Source: Proteus terrae subsp. cibarius
Lineage (GTDB): Bacteria > Pseudomonadota > Gammaproteobacteria > Enterobacterales > Enterobacteriaceae
Assembly: GCF_011045835.1 (NCBI RefSeq)
Contig: NZ_CP047349.1
Location: 2,852,001 to 2,916,000, forward strand
Length of the DNA: 64,000 bases
Reading direction: 5' to 3'
Shown here: in pieces, positions 52,001 through 62,153 of the stretch
How the letters are laid out: each line of letters starts with the position of its first letter
How positions within the stretch are numbered: the first letter of the stretch is position 1
Made by a program: the position numbers and the translations under genes
The notes under the pieces: model-generated
The model's database searches: none
What the model saw: only the letters and a program-made list of their open reading frames with translations
What the model was told of the DNA's origin: nothing

Positions 52001-52444
52001 ATGGAAAGGCCCATAGTACTTTTATGGATCCAAGTTATTTCAGTATTATTTTTAGGTATCAGTTTATTTATATTAGTTGCTGGGGCGCCAATTTATTTAT
52101 TAGCAATGGCAATGGGTGGTGGCCAAACAATACTAGTGGGTTTTTTCATCATGCTGTGTCTAGTTATAACAATGATAATGCAAGTTACAGCATGGATAAA
52201 ACTAGCTAGAAATAGTAGAAATGCTTACTCTTTTTTGAAAATTTCATGGGTATGTTTATCTATTTCGCTCTTTTTTATGCTTAGTATTTCGATGTCATTA
52301 ACAAATATGTCAGAGATTAGCTTTGTTGTTTTTTCTATTATCGTTATCTTAACGCATCGGCTTTTTTTCTCTGAAAATGTGATTTCTTATTTTGAAGATA
52401 AACAAAAAGATAACGAAAGAAAAACGAGTATTATTAGTCAATAA
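52001..52444 (+). CDS. Small integral membrane protein, unknown function
   Basis: A 147-aa protein with four predicted transmembrane helices (about 7-30, 35-62, 78-100, 103-122) and a charged C-terminal tail (YFEDKQKDNERK). An AGGAG ribosome site precedes the ATG. No family recognised. A strong terminator follows. Confidence 0.7.
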   Translation: MERPIVLLWIQVISVLFLGISLFILVAGAPIYLLAMAMGGGQTILVGFFIMLCLVITMIMQVTAWIKLARNSRNAYSFLKISWVCLSISLFFMLSISMSLTNMSEISFVVFSIIVILTHRLFFSENVISYFEDKQKDNERKTSIISQ

Positions 52445-52460
52445 ATTAATCATCAGACAA

Positions 52461-52493
52461 AAAAATATCGGATATTTAATATCCGATATTTTT
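52461..52493. terminator. Bidirectional terminator between the membrane protein gene and cysS
   Basis: Perfect 15-bp inverted repeat AAAAATATCGGATAT / ATATCCGATATTTTT with a 3-nt loop. Both sides give T-runs, so it can serve both converging genes. Confidence 0.88.
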
Positions 52494-52533
52494 ATATTAA
52501 ACATGTATTAAGTGTAACTACTCAATCATTGTA

Positions 52534-53925
52534 TTAATTATTACGACGCCAAACTGTTCCTTGAGGGCCATCTTCTAAAACAATCCCCATCGCTGTTAAT
52601 GCGTCACGAGCGACATCAGCTGCAGCCCAATCTTTATTTTTACGAGCATCATTACGCTGTTGAATTAACGATTCAATTTTTTCAACTTCACCAGCATCAT
52701 CTGCTTTAGCACTACTTTGTAAGAAACTTTCAGGTTCTTGCTCTAATAACCCTAATACTTTAGCCAGTTTACGTAATACTGCGGCTAAGCCATTTGCCGC
52801 ATTCATATCAACTGATTTTAGACGATTCACTTCACGCGCTAAATCAAACAAGACTGAATAAGCTTCTGGTGTATTGAAATCATCGTTCATTGCGTCAATA
52901 AATTGTGCTTCAAACGTTTCGCCACCCACAGGTTGTGCATCTGCATCAGTGCCGCGTAATGAAGTATAGAGGCGTTCTAATGCCGTACGAGCCTGTTTTA
53001 AGTTTTCTTCAGTGTAGTTAAGTTGACTACGATAATGGCCTGATAATAAGAAATAACGCACAGTCTCAGCATCGTAATAAGCCAATACATCACGAATAGT
53101 AAAAAAGTTATTAAGTGATTTAGACATTTTTTCTTTGTCTACCATCACCATACCCGAGTGCATCCAGTAATTAACGTAAGGGCCATCATGGGCACAAGTT
53201 GACTGTGCAATCTCATTTTCATGATGAGGGAACATTAAGTCTGAACCGCCACCATGAATATCAAAATGATGTCCTAATTCTTTACCATTCATCGCAGAAC
53301 ATTCGATATGCCAACCGGGGCGACCTTCTCCCCATGGAGACGCCCAGCTTGGTTCACCAGGTTTAGACATTTTCCATAAGACGAAATCCATTGGATTGCG
53401 TTTTACGTTAGCCACTTCAACACGAGCACCGGCTTGTAGTTGCTCTAAATCTTGGCGAGAAAGTAAGCCATAATCAGGATCAGTATCAATCGCAAACATC
53501 ACATCGCCATTGTCGGCAACGTAAGCATGCCCACGTTTAATTAATGCTTCTGTTAATTCAATAATTTCAGCAATATGGTGTGTTGCACGTGGTTCTGAAT
53601 CAGGGCGAGCAATATTTAATGCATCAAAATCTTTATGCATTTCAGCTAACATACGAGTCGTTAATTGCTCACATGTTTCATTATTTTCAATCGCACGTTT
53701 GATGATTTTATCATCTACATCCGTTACGTTGCGCACATAGTTAACATCGTATCCCAAGTAACGCAGATAACGGGTTATGGCGTCAAACGCCACAAATGTA
53801 CGTCCATGACCAATATGGCATAAGTCATAAATAGTGATGCCACACACGTACATACCTATTTTTCCTGCATGGATAGGTTTAAATTCTTCTTTTTGGCGAG
53901 TGAGAGTATTAAAAATCTTTAGCAT
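52534..53925 (-). CDS. cysS: Cysteinyl-tRNA synthetase
   Basis: A 463-aa class I aminoacyl-tRNA synthetase. [19 protein letters not shown] contains the zinc ligand Cys28 and the HIGH motif. KMSKS is in [13 protein letters not shown] (about 266-270). The GWHIECSAM and [15 protein letters not shown] blocks carry further zinc and cysteine-recognition residues. Size is as in E. coli (461). It is divergent from ppiB as in E. coli. Confidence 0.97.
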   Translation of the reverse strand: MLKIFNTLTRQKEEFKPIHAGKIGMYVCGITIYDLCHIGHGRTFVAFDAITRYLRYLGYDVNYVRNVTDVDDKIIKRAIENNETCEQLTTRMLAEMHKDFDALNIARPDSEPRATHHIAEIIELTEALIKRGHAYVADNGDVMFAIDTDPDYGLLSRQDLEQLQAGARVEVANVKRNPMDFVLWKMSKPGEPSWASPWGEGRPGWHIECSAMNGKELGHHFDIHGGGSDLMFPHHENEIAQSTCAHDGPYVNYWMHSGMVMVDKEKMSKSLNNFFTIRDVLAYYDAETVRYFLLSGHYRSQLNYTEENLKQARTALERLYTSLRGTDADAQPVGGETFEAQFIDAMNDDFNTPEAYSVLFDLAREVNRLKSVDMNAANGLAAVLRKLAKVLGLLEQEPESFLQSSAKADDAGEVEKIESLIQQRNDARKNKDWAAADVARDALTAMGIVLEDGPQGTVWRRNN

Positions 53926-54300
53926 CAGTGGACGTTCCCGTTTTCAACTGTACGTGTTTATTACGTTTTTATATAAAAGAAAATAACAACTACTATAGCA
54001 TGATATTAATAAGGATATTGGATCTTGCAGTCAAAGCAAACGCAAGATTAGGGCTTTTATCTTACTCTGCTTAACGCTTATTTTCACTGTTCAATCGTTG
54101 ATAGTGAACAATCAAACTTCTATTATTTGGCTAAATTTTGGCGAAAAGTGTTTTTTCTTTCTATTACTGATTTATTTGGCAAGAAAAAGTAGAGCGAGAA
54201 AAAGATGCATACTGACTAAATTAGGCAACTGTGATATAAAAACGGGACTGTTGTTTATGCCCAAATCTGGGTAAAGCTAAAATTATATTAGGATCTGAAT
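53926..54300. other. Divergent promoter region of cysS and ppiB
   Basis: 375 bp without a convincing ORF. It should contain promoters for both genes. No strong palindrome was seen. Confidence 0.5.
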
Positions 54301-54795
54301 ATGGTTACTTTTCATACCAATTACGGCGATATCGTGATTAATACATTTGCAGACAAAGCGCCTGCAACCGTAGAAAATTTTTTAGACTACTGTAAAGAAG
54401 GATTCTACGATAACACTATTTTCCACCGTGTCATCAATGGTTTTATGATCCAAGGTGGTGGCTTTGAACCAGGTATGAACCAAAAAGCGACCAAAGCACC
54501 TGTAAGAAACGAAGCAAACAATGGCCTAGCAAACAACCGCGGTACATTAGCAATGGCTCGTACGAACGATCCACATTCTGCTACGGCTCAGTTCTTTATC
54601 AACGTTGCAGACAACGATTTCTTAAACTTCCGTGCTGAAAATGCAAATGGTTGGGGATATTGTGTCTTTGCTGAAGTTGTCGAAGGCATGGACGTTGTTG
54701 ATAAAATTAAAGCTGTTTCTACAGGCCGTAGCGGTTTCCACCAAGACGTTCCTCGCGAAGATATCATCATTAAAAGTGTAACGGTTAGCGAATAA
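54301..54795 (+). CDS. ppiB: Cytoplasmic peptidyl-prolyl isomerase B (cyclophilin)
   Basis: A 164-aa cyclophilin: [15 protein letters not shown] contains the active-site Phe/Arg/Gln, [29 protein letters not shown] is the family core. There is no signal peptide, so PpiB rather than PpiA. lpxH follows after 12 bp. Confidence 0.96.
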   Translation: MVTFHTNYGDIVINTFADKAPATVENFLDYCKEGFYDNTIFHRVINGFMIQGGGFEPGMNQKATKAPVRNEANNGLANNRGTLAMARTNDPHSATAQFFINVADNDFLNFRAENANGWGYCVFAEVVEGMDVVDKIKAVSTGRSGFHQDVPREDIIIKSVTVSE

Positions 54796-54807
54796 GCCTC
54801 ACTTTTT

Positions 54808-55530
54808 ATGTGTACGCTTTTTATTGCAGACCTGCATTTAAGTGAACATGAACCGGCAATCACTGCCGGTTTTCTTCGCTTTTTAAAAGAACAAGCTATT
54901 CATGCAAAAGCACTTTATATCTTAGGTGATTTTTTTGATTTTTGGATAGGTGATGATGATCCTAATCCTTTACATCAACAAATTGCTCAAGCTCTGATGA
55001 CGCTAAAAAATGCAGGAGTACCTTGTTATTTTATTCATGGAAACCGTGATTTTTTAATTGGCTCTCGTTTTGCAAAAGAGAGTGGTATCACCTTACTTCC
55101 ACAAGAAAAAGTGCTCGAAATTGAGAAGCATCGCATCCTAATTTTGCATGGTGATACACTTTGTACAGATGATGAAGCGTATCAACGTTACCGCAAAAAA
55201 GTACATAATAAATTTATTCAGCGTTTATTCTTGTTGTTGCCTCTATTTATTCGACTGCGTATTGCTGACAAAATGCGTTCACGTAGCCAGCATGAAAATC
55301 AATATAAGTCTGATGCCATCATGGATGTTAACCCGCAGGCTGTGATTGATACTTTTAAGCATTTCAATACAGAATGGATGATCCATGGTCATACTCATCG
55401 CCCGGCAATTCATACTGTTAATATTGATGATAAAATACATTATCGTGGTGTATTAGGTGCTTGGCATACTGAAGGTTCTATGTTTAAAGTGACAGCTGAA
55501 AAAATAGAACTTATTCATTTTCCCTTTTAA
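54808..55530 (+). CDS. lpxH: UDP-2,3-diacylglucosamine diphosphatase
   Basis: A 240-aa calcineurin-like phosphoesterase acting in lipid A synthesis, hydrolysing UDP-2,3-diacylglucosamine to lipid X. The metal motifs are FIADLHLSE (DxH), [12 protein letters not shown] (GDxxD), HGNRDFL (GNHD-like) and HGDTL, then [11 protein letters not shown]. All are intact. It lies 12 bp after ppiB, as in E. coli. Confidence 0.95.
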   Translation: MCTLFIADLHLSEHEPAITAGFLRFLKEQAIHAKALYILGDFFDFWIGDDDPNPLHQQIAQALMTLKNAGVPCYFIHGNRDFLIGSRFAKESGITLLPQEKVLEIEKHRILILHGDTLCTDDEAYQRYRKKVHNKFIQRLFLLLPLFIRLRIADKMRSRSQHENQYKSDAIMDVNPQAVIDTFKHFNTEWMIHGHTHRPAIHTVNIDDKIHYRGVLGAWHTEGSMFKVTAEKIELIHFPF

Positions 55531-55573
55531 GTTGTTTTGCTTATTTTCTTCATAAAAAGGCTTTTTTTTCTTT

Positions 55574-55589
55574 ACGCAAACGTTTTCCT
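55574..55589 (+). promoter_or_regulatory. purE: PurR operator upstream of purE
   Basis: ACGCAAACGTTTTCCT matches the PurR consensus ACGCAAACGTTTGCGT at 12 of 16 positions, with the whole left half perfect. It is very close to the known E. coli purEK operator. It lies 76 bp upstream of the purE ATG. Confidence 0.82.
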
Positions 55590-55664
55590 GTGCGTGTTAG
55601 CGTGATACTATCATGCTCAGTTTATTAGGCTATATCCGTTTATGCTTACAGGAGCAGTTAAGTA

Positions 55665-56186
55665 ATGTCTTCTCAAGTTGGTCTAAATACCTCTTCCGCT
55701 CGTATCGCTATTGTAATGGGTTCTAAAAGTGACTGGGCAACAATGTCTCATGCCACTGATGTACTAGACGCACTACAACTTCCTTATCATGTTGAGATTG
55801 TCTCTGCACACCGTACCCCTGATAAGTTATTTAGCTTTGCAGAACAAGCCAAAAGTAATGGTTTTGATGTCATTATTGCAGGAGCAGGCGGTGCTGCCCA
55901 CTTACCAGGTATGCTCGCAGCAAAAACACTCGTCCCTGTATTAGGTGTTCCTGTTCAAAGTGCTGCATTAAGCGGTGTTGATAGCCTTTACTCTATTGTG
56001 CAAATGCCGAAAGGTATTCCTGTGGGAACCTTAGCGATTGGTAAAGCAGGTGCCGCCAATGCGGCTTTATTAGCCGCTCAAATTTTAGCATTACACTCCC
56101 CTACTATTTTTGAAGCACTAACAGCATGGCGTACAGCACAAACTGATGATGTCTTAAATAACCCTGATCCAAGGGAGGCACTATGA
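55665..56186 (+). CDS. purE: N5-carboxyaminoimidazole ribonucleotide mutase
   Basis: A 173-aa class I Pur[12 protein letters not shown] is the substrate-binding motif, followed by [24 protein letters not shown] and [20 protein letters not shown]. It converts N5-CAIR to CAIR in purine synthesis. An AGGAG ribosome site precedes the ATG. It overlaps purK (ATGA). Confidence 0.97.
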   Translation: MSSQVGLNTSSARIAIVMGSKSDWATMSHATDVLDALQLPYHVEIVSAHRTPDKLFSFAEQAKSNGFDVIIAGAGGAAHLPGMLAAKTLVPVLGVPVQSAALSGVDSLYSIVQMPKGIPVGTLAIGKAGAANAALLAAQILALHSPTIFEALTAWRTAQTDDVLNNPDPREAL

Positions 56187-57250
56187 AGCCAGTTTGTGTT
56201 CTTGGAAATGGCCAACTAGGGCGAATGCTAAGACAAGCCGGTGAGCCTTTAGGAATTGCAGTTTATCCAGTAGGATTAGATGCAGAGCCTGAAGCCGTTC
56301 CCTATCAAAAAAGCATAATCACAGCTGAAATTGAACGCTGGCCTGAAACCGCACTCACCAAAGAATTAGAACGTCATACTAACTTTGTAAACCGTGACAT
56401 TTTCCCATTGCTTGCCGATAGATTGCCTCAAAAACAACTTCTTGATGAGCTAGGTTTAGCAACAGCACCTTGGCAACCATTAACATCACCAACACAATGG
56501 TCTGATATCTTCGCTCAATTGGGTGATTTTATTATTGTGAAGCGCCGTGTTGGTGGGTATGACGGTCGTGGTCAATGGCGCATTCATCCCGGTGAAGAAC
56601 AACAATTACCCGCTGAAATTTATGGTGAGTGTATTGTTGAGCAAGGTATTCCTTTTTCAGGTGAAGTGTCATTAGTAGGTGCGAGAGATAGTAACGGAAA
56701 TTGTGTTTTCTACCCTTTGACTCACAACCTGCATCAAGATGGCATTTTACGCATGAGTGTTGCATTACCAACGCCTGCATCAAAACTACAACAATCAGCG
56801 GAAAAAATGCTGACCGCCATCCTTAATAAGCTCAATTATGTGGGTGTAATGGCGATGGAGTGCTTTATCGTTGGTGATAAATTACTTATTAACGAATTAG
56901 CCCCTCGAGTTCATAACAGTGGTCATTGGACACAAAATGGTGCCTCAATTAGCCAGTTTGAGTTACATCTACGTGCAATTTTAGATTTACCTATGCCAAA
57001 ACCTGAAGTTTGCCAATCGGCAGTAATGGTTAATTTGATTGGTACTGATGTCAACCCTCAATGGCTTTCATTACCATTAGTTCATTTACATTGGTATGAA
57101 AAAGAAGTTCGCCCTGTCCGCAAAGTGGGTCATCTCAATCTTGTACATCGCGATAATCAACCACTGAAAGAGACACTCAAATCATTAAGCTTGATGCTTG
57201 ATGATGCCTATCAGTACCCTATCAAATGGGCTTTAGAAAAATTAAGCTAG
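56183..57250 (+). CDS. purK: N5-carboxyaminoimidazole ribonucleotide synthase
   Basis: A 355-aa ATP-grasp enzyme: [20 protein letters not shown] at the N-terminus, [16 protein letters not shown] (ATP-binding loop), [20 protein letters not shown]. It carboxylates AIR with bicarbonate and ATP, feeding PurE. Start overlaps the purE stop, so the two are translated together. A hairpin at 57292-57318 follows. Confidence 0.97.
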   Translation: MKPVCVLGNGQLGRMLRQAGEPLGIAVYPVGLDAEPEAVPYQKSIITAEIERWPETALTKELERHTNFVNRDIFPLLADRLPQKQLLDELGLATAPWQPLTSPTQWSDIFAQLGDFIIVKRRVGGYDGRGQWRIHPGEEQQLPAEIYGECIVEQGIPFSGEVSLVGARDSNGNCVFYPLTHNLHQDGILRMSVALPTPASKLQQSAEKMLTAILNKLNYVGVMAMECFIVGDKLLINELAPRVHNSGHWTQNGASISQFELHLRAILDLPMPKPEVCQSAVMVNLIGTDVNPQWLSLPLVHLHWYEKEVRPVRKVGHLNLVHRDNQPLKETLKSLSLMLDDAYQYPIKWALEKLS

Positions 57251-57291
57251 CAGTCCGACTCATAAAGTTAGAGAATAATAGCCTTTAAACG

Positions 57292-57318
57292 AACAGACCT
57301 TAGATAAAGAGGTCTGTT
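57292..57318 (+). terminator. Terminator after purEK
   Basis: AACAGACCT / AGGTCTGTT stem with a 9-nt loop, followed by a T-containing stretch (ATTCGCTATTTT). Confidence 0.65.
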
Positions 57319-57373
57319 ATTCGCTATTTTCTCCTGATTATTCAGGTTACTGCACCCATTTGATGGAGTCAGG

Positions 57374-58633
57374 ATGCAAGCCACGCAAGAGATTTTTGGG
57401 CCCGTTTATCAGTGGAGTATGCTGATATTATTAGGCTTTGTGTATTTTTTAGCTACCGCAACCACATTTACTTCTTTAGGCGTTGTTCTTCCCAGTATGA
57501 TAAACGAGCTAGAGTGGAACTGGACTCAAGCAGGCCTTGGCTTTACGTTATTAGGATTAACCTGCGGTCTTGCGAGTTTTTTACCCACATTGCTGATCCG
57601 TAAATTAAGTGTTCGCCTTACACTACTTATCGGATTAATCATTTTTGTTAGCGGTTTCTATTTTCTTTATGAAACATACACCATTGCACGTTATTTTCTC
57701 GGTACTGCACTGCTAGGTATTGGTTTTACGCTACTGGCTACTGTACCTGGTACTTATGTTATTTCCCGCTTATTTGAAAAACAGTCCTTTGCCTTTGGTG
57801 TTTATTTTACCATTGGTGGATTAGGTGGTGTTGCTGGGCCTTGGATCTATTTTTTAGCAACCCATTTATGGCATACATGGCGAATGCACTGGCTTATCTC
57901 AGCGATCACACTTACTCTCGTTACTCTTCTCACTATTTTATTTTTACGCGAAGGCACAAAAGAACAAGAGCACGCAAAAAAAATTAGCCAACTTCAAACC
58001 ACAAAACGTATCTATCAAACTAAAGAGATTTGGACGGCTCGTCATGCTTTAAGAACATGGCAATTTTATGTTATTGCTGCGACTTATACGGCCTTTTTAT
58101 GGTGTGGGATCACGGTCAATAGTTTTGCTGTTGCACATATTATTGAAAATGGTTTTGGTGAAACTATTGCCGCAACACTATTGAGTAGTATGGCATTTAT
58201 TAATGCTTTCTCGCGCCTAGCAGGTGGGGCTATTGGTGAATGGTTAGAACCTAAAAAATTACTTATCGCAAGTTTAAGTATTATTATCATTGGGTTGCTC
58301 GCGCTAAGTATGGCGAATTCTTGGGTTTACCTGCTCTTATTTACGGTTTGTGTCGGTATCGGTTATGGCATGACGTTTTTAGCATCAAGTATTTTGCTTG
58401 CTAACTATTTTGGTCGCTCTCCTTACCTTGAGCTGTTTTCAGTGATGAATTTAATTTCAACACTGGCTTGTTTAGCACCTTTCTTTGCTGGAGCAATCAA
58501 AGATATTTCAGGTAGTTTTACACCTGCGTTCTTGATTTTAACCATCCCTGTTTTACTGATTTTAGCGATAACACTGTTTATGAAACCACCAGTCTATCCT
58601 AAATTTCAGCATGCAAGTGAGCAAGAAAAGTAA
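57374..58633 (+). CDS. Major facilitator superfamily transporter
   Basis: A 419-aa protein with about twelve transmembrane helices split into two halves by a charged loop (about 198-228: REGTKEQEHAKKISQLQTT). The pattern of GFTLLGLTCGLASFLPTLLIRK fits the monocarboxylate/oxalate-type MFS group. The substrate cannot be read from the sequence. Acts in the inner membrane. Weak GGAG ribosome site upstream. Confidence 0.85.
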   Translation: MQATQEIFGPVYQWSMLILLGFVYFLATATTFTSLGVVLPSMINELEWNWTQAGLGFTLLGLTCGLASFLPTLLIRKLSVRLTLLIGLIIFVSGFYFLYETYTIARYFLGTALLGIGFTLLATVPGTYVISRLFEKQSFAFGVYFTIGGLGGVAGPWIYFLATHLWHTWRMHWLISAITLTLVTLLTILFLREGTKEQEHAKKISQLQTTKRIYQTKEIWTARHALRTWQFYVIAATYTAFLWCGITVNSFAVAHIIENGFGETIAATLLSSMAFINAFSRLAGGAIGEWLEPKKLLIASLSIIIIGLLALSMANSWVYLLLFTVCVGIGYGMTFLASSILLANYFGRSPYLELFSVMNLISTLACLAPFFAGAIKDISGSFTPAFLILTIPVLLILAITLFMKPPVYPKFQHASEQEK

Positions 58634-58700
58634 CCATTAAATAAGCAAGATAGTGAGTTTCGTATTATAAGAACGCATTTTCTAAGGAGATATTAAGCTG

Positions 58701-59726
58701 ATGAATGATGCATTAATAATAAAATACTCAATAGGTGTTGGCATTGCTTTAGCCTGTTTTGTTGGTTTTGTCGTCGTATCTCTTTTTCATGATAAAAAGA
58801 AAAAACGCCGTAGAAATATTATTATTCATATCAGTCAAGCTATCTTGCTTTGTAGTTTAGTGCTTATCTTAAGCCAATATTGTGAAATGGCTGTAGTCGA
58901 TTTTAATCTTCACTTTATCTCCTTTAGGATGATTAACTTCTTTACTTACGTCGGCATAGCCTTAGTTTTAATGCGTAAGTTTTTTCTGCTTATTAATAGA
59001 TTAGAACAATCTCAGATTAAAAAAGGTAGTGACCCTACTTCTGCTCGTATTATTTCTCGTATATTTAAAATCACTCTATTTGTCATTATCATTTTATTGT
59101 TCGGTGAGCATTTTGGTATGAGCTTATCCGGCTTAATGACATTTGGCGGATTAGGTGGTATCGCCATTGGCATGGCAAGTAAAGATGTATTAAGTAATCT
59201 TTTCTCGGGTGTCATGCTCTATTTCGATCGTCCTTTTAATATTGGTGATTGGGTTCGATCTCCTGATCGTAATATTGAAGGCACAGTAGTTGAAATTGGC
59301 TGGCGTATTACCAAAATCATCACGTTTGATCATCGACCACTTTATATTCCTAACTCAATTTTTTCCTCTATTAGTGTGGAAAACCCCGGAAGAATGACTA
59401 ATCGACGTATTGAAACTGAACTCGGTTTACGTTATGAAGATTCAGATAAAATTGGCGTGATCGTTGAAGATATTCGCACCATGCTGATGCAAAATGACAA
59501 AATCGATACACAACAAACGTTGTTAGTCTATTTTAATCAGTTTGCAGATTCTTCACTCAATATCATGGTGTATTGTTTTACTAAAACAACGGTATGGGCA
59601 CAGTGGCTTGAAGCTCAGCAAGAAGTCTATTTAAAGATAATTGAGATTGTGCATAAACATGGCGCTGATTTTGCCTTTCCATCTCAAACGGTCTATATCG
59701 AAAAACCGTCTCCAATTACCCAATAA
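58701..59726 (+). CDS. ynaI: MscS-family mechanosensitive channel, YnaI-like
   Basis: A 341-aa protein of the length and pattern of E. coli YnaI (343 aa). Five hydrophobic segments lie in the first 170 residues; the pore helix is [44 protein letters not shown] (about 147-190). The cytosolic beta domain carries [13 protein letters not shown] and [23 protein letters not shown]. It releases solutes during osmotic downshock. An AAGGAG ribosome site precedes the ATG. A strong hairpin follows. Confidence 0.85.
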   Translation: MNDALIIKYSIGVGIALACFVGFVVVSLFHDKKKKRRRNIIIHISQAILLCSLVLILSQYCEMAVVDFNLHFISFRMINFFTYVGIALVLMRKFFLLINRLEQSQIKKGSDPTSARIISRIFKITLFVIIILLFGEHFGMSLSGLMTFGGLGGIAIGMASKDVLSNLFSGVMLYFDRPFNIGDWVRSPDRNIEGTVVEIGWRITKIITFDHRPLYIPNSIFSSISVENPGRMTNRRIETELGLRYEDSDKIGVIVEDIRTMLMQNDKIDTQQTLLVYFNQFADSSLNIMVYCFTKTTVWAQWLEAQQEVYLKIIEIVHKHGADFAFPSQTVYIEKPSPITQ

Positions 59727-59731
59727 TGCAA

Positions 59732-59767
59732 AATGGATAAGTTTATTCTCTCATAAACTTATCCATT
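59732..59767 (+). terminator. 15-bp perfect hairpin after the ynaI-like gene
   Basis: AATGGATAAGTTTAT / ATAAACTTATCCATT with a 6-nt TCTCTC loop, 6 bp past the stop codon. There is no T-run directly after it, so it may be a weak terminator or part of the leader of the next gene. Confidence 0.65.
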
Positions 59768-59790
59768 CCCCCACTTATCTATGTACTGAT

Positions 59791-59811
59791 TTATGCATTT
59801 TAAATGCATAA
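59791..59811. repeat. 21-bp perfect palindrome upstream of speF
   Basis: Arms TTATGCATTT / AAATGCATAA around a central T. It covers the first possible ATG (59804) of the speF frame, which argues against that start. It could be an operator. Confidence 0.6.
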
Positions 59812-59902
59812 AAAAATCAATTTATCTTTTAATTTATTTCAATCACATTCACAACCAAGTATATTGTTCGCCAATTCTTCTATTGATAAAAATGCGAGTA
59901 TA

Positions 59903-62065
59903 ATGAAAAAAATGAAGTTGGCGTGTCACCCTACTCTTTCACACTATTTTTATTGTGAACGCCCAATTGTTGATATTGTTGATGCAAATTTAACGCAAGT
60001 GTCAGCAGTAGTATTGTCGTTGTCAGATATTGAGTCTGGCGAACTATATCGCATTCATCAAACAGGCTTTCAACTCCCCGTATTTATTGCAGTTAATCTT
60101 AATGATACAGTCAGTGCTGAATTACTTAATCAAGTTTCAGGGATTGTGATTACAGATAAAAGCGCGCATCAAAAAAATAGTGCGTTGATTAATGAAGCTG
60201 CACAGCAATATGAAAAGAGTCTGACAACACCATTTTTTTCACGCTTAGTGAATTATGTTGCCGAAAAGAACGTTGCTTTTGATTGTCCCGGCCATCAAGG
60301 CGGAGAGTTTTTCCGTCGTCATCCCGCAGGCGAACAGTTTTATCAATATTTTGGTGAGAATCTATTTCGCTCTGATCTCTGTAATGCTGATGTAGAAATG
60401 GGTGATTTACTTATTCATGAAGGTGCGCCTTATGATGCCCAGACTTTTGCAGCACAAGTGTTTAATGCCGATAAAACCTATTTTGTTTTAAATGGGACAT
60501 CCTCTTCTAATAAAGTTGCTTTAAATGCCTTATTGGCACCAAATGATTTAGTGCTATTTGATAGGAATAACCATAAATCCAATCATCATGGCGCGTTAAT
60601 TCAAGCGGGAGCAACACCTATTTATTTAGAAACGGCTCGTAATCCTTTTGGCTTTATCGGGGGTATAGATGCTCATTGTTTTGAGGAAAGCTATTTACGC
60701 CAACAAATCGCAGAGATTACGCCAGAACGCCAATTCGATAAACGCCCTTTCCGCTTAGCCGTTATTCAACTAGGCACTTATGACGGTACGATTTACAACG
60801 CAAGACAAGTTGTCGATAAAATTGGTCATCTTTGTGATTACATTTTATTTGATTCTGCATGGGTTGGTTATGAACAATTCATTCCGATGATGAAACAGTG
60901 TTCCCCTTTATTACTAACGCTTAATAAAGACGATCCCGGTATTTTGGTTACTCAATCCGTTCATAAGCAATTAGCGGGCTTTTCACAAACCTCGCAGATA
61001 CATAAAAAAGATGCACACCTTAAAGGGCAATCACGTTATGTTAATCATAAACGTATGAATAATGCTTTTATGATGCATGCGTCCACCAGCCCATTTTACC
61101 CCCTTTTTGCGGCTCTTGATGTCAATGCAAAAATGCATTCGGGTAAAAGTGGTGAAGCAATGTGGATGAGTTGTGTAAAACAAGGCATCGAAGCTCGTAA
61201 ATCATTACTAAAACAGTGTCAGTTTATTAAGCCATTTATTCCTGAAGTAGTTGATGGACTTGCTTGGCAAGATCACGACACAAATGAAATCGCTCACGAT
61301 CAACGTTTTTTCAATTTTATTCCAAATGATAATTGGCACTCCTTTGAAGGTTACGCTACCAATCAATACTTTGTTGATCCTTGCAAATTAATGCTAACAA
61401 CGCCGGGGATCGATCCTCATACAGGGGAATATGAATCCTTTGGTGTGCCAGCCTCTATTTTGGCAAATTATCTACGTGAGCATGGTGTAATTCCTGAAAA
61501 AAGTGACCTTAATTCAATCTTATTTTTGCTGACTCCTGCAGAGCATCAAGCGAAATTTGATCGTTTAATCTCTTTGATTGTTCAATTTGAAAAGCACTTA
61601 GTTGAAGATGTGCCATTAGAACAAATATTGCCTTCTGTTTATCGTCGCTATCAATCTCGTTATCAAGGTTATACATTGCGTCAACTCTGTCAGGAAATGC
61701 ATGATATTTGTGTCACATATAATATCAAGTTGCTGCAAAAACAGATGTTTAGAAAAAGTCATTTCCCTAAGCGAGCACTAAGTCCGCAACAAGCTAATAT
61801 TGAGTTTGTTCGTGGTAATGTTGAGTTTTTACCTTTAAATAAATTAGCGGGCAGAATTGCCGCGGAAGGTGCTTTACCTTATCCACCAGGTGTCTTATGT
61901 GCTGTGCCCGGTGAAATTTGGGATGGTGCTGTTTTACGTTATTTTCAGGCACTTGAAGTCACTATTAACCAACTACCAGGTTTTTCAACTGAACTTCAAG
62001 GGGTTTATATTTATGATGAAGATGATGGCAGCAAGCGCATTTATGCTTATGTTATAAAAGAATAA
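59903..62065 (+). CDS. speF: Inducible ornithine decarboxylase
   Basis: A 720-aa PLP enzyme that converts ornithine to putrescine in the cytoplasm. An N-terminal wing domain is followed by the aminotransferase-fold core with FDCPGHQGGEFFRRHPAGEQF, YFVLNGTSSSNKV, the ATP/PLP region FDSAWVGYEQF and the Schiff-base Lys in SVHKQLAGFSQTSQIHKKD. I chose the ATG at 59903 (MKKMKLACHP, matching the usual SpeF start); the frame is open to 59804, but that ATG lies in a palindrome and has no ribosome site. potE, usually next to speF, is not here. Confidence 0.93.
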   Translation: MKKMKLACHPTLSHYFYCERPIVDIVDANLTQVSAVVLSLSDIESGELYRIHQTGFQLPVFIAVNLNDTVSAELLNQVSGIVITDKSAHQKNSALINEAAQQYEKSLTTPFFSRLVNYVAEKNVAFDCPGHQGGEFFRRHPAGEQFYQYFGENLFRSDLCNADVEMGDLLIHEGAPYDAQTFAAQVFNADKTYFVLNGTSSSNKVALNALLAPNDLVLFDRNNHKSNHHGALIQAGATPIYLETARNPFGFIGGIDAHCFEESYLRQQIAEITPERQFDKRPFRLAVIQLGTYDGTIYNARQVVDKIGHLCDYILFDSAWVGYEQFIPMMKQCSPLLLTLNKDDPGILVTQSVHKQLAGFSQTSQIHKKDAHLKGQSRYVNHKRMNNAFMMHASTSPFYPLFAALDVNAKMHSGKSGEAMWMSCVKQGIEARKSLLKQCQFIKPFIPEVVDGLAWQDHDTNEIAHDQRFFNFIPNDNWHSFEGYATNQYFVDPCKLMLTTPGIDPHTGEYESFGVPASILANYLREHGVIPEKSDLNSILFLLTPAEHQAKFDRLISLIVQFEKHLVEDVPLEQILPSVYRRYQSRYQGYTLRQLCQEMHDICVTYNIKLLQKQMFRKSHFPKRALSPQQANIEFVRGNVEFLPLNKLAGRIAAEGALPYPPGVLCAVPGEIWDGAVLRYFQALEVTINQLPGFSTELQGVYIYDEDDGSKRIYAYVIKE

Positions 62066-62085
62066 TTGTCTTATCTTTTCCCATA

Positions 62086-62119
62086 AAAAATGCTGATGTT
62101 TAATAACATCAGCATTTTT
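62086..62119. terminator. Bidirectional terminator between speF and ybbP
   Basis: Perfect 15-bp repeat AAAAATGCTGATGTT / AACATCAGCATTTTT with a 4-nt loop; T-runs on both strands. It lies between converging genes. Confidence 0.88.
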
Positions 62120-62153
62120 ATTTAACTCTATTGATAAGTCCAACTTATTTCAA

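Noticed and set aside
59804..59902. 33-codon N-terminal extension of speF
   Set aside because: Its ATG lies inside a 21-bp palindrome without a ribosome site, and SpeF proteins normally begin at the MKKMKLA position.
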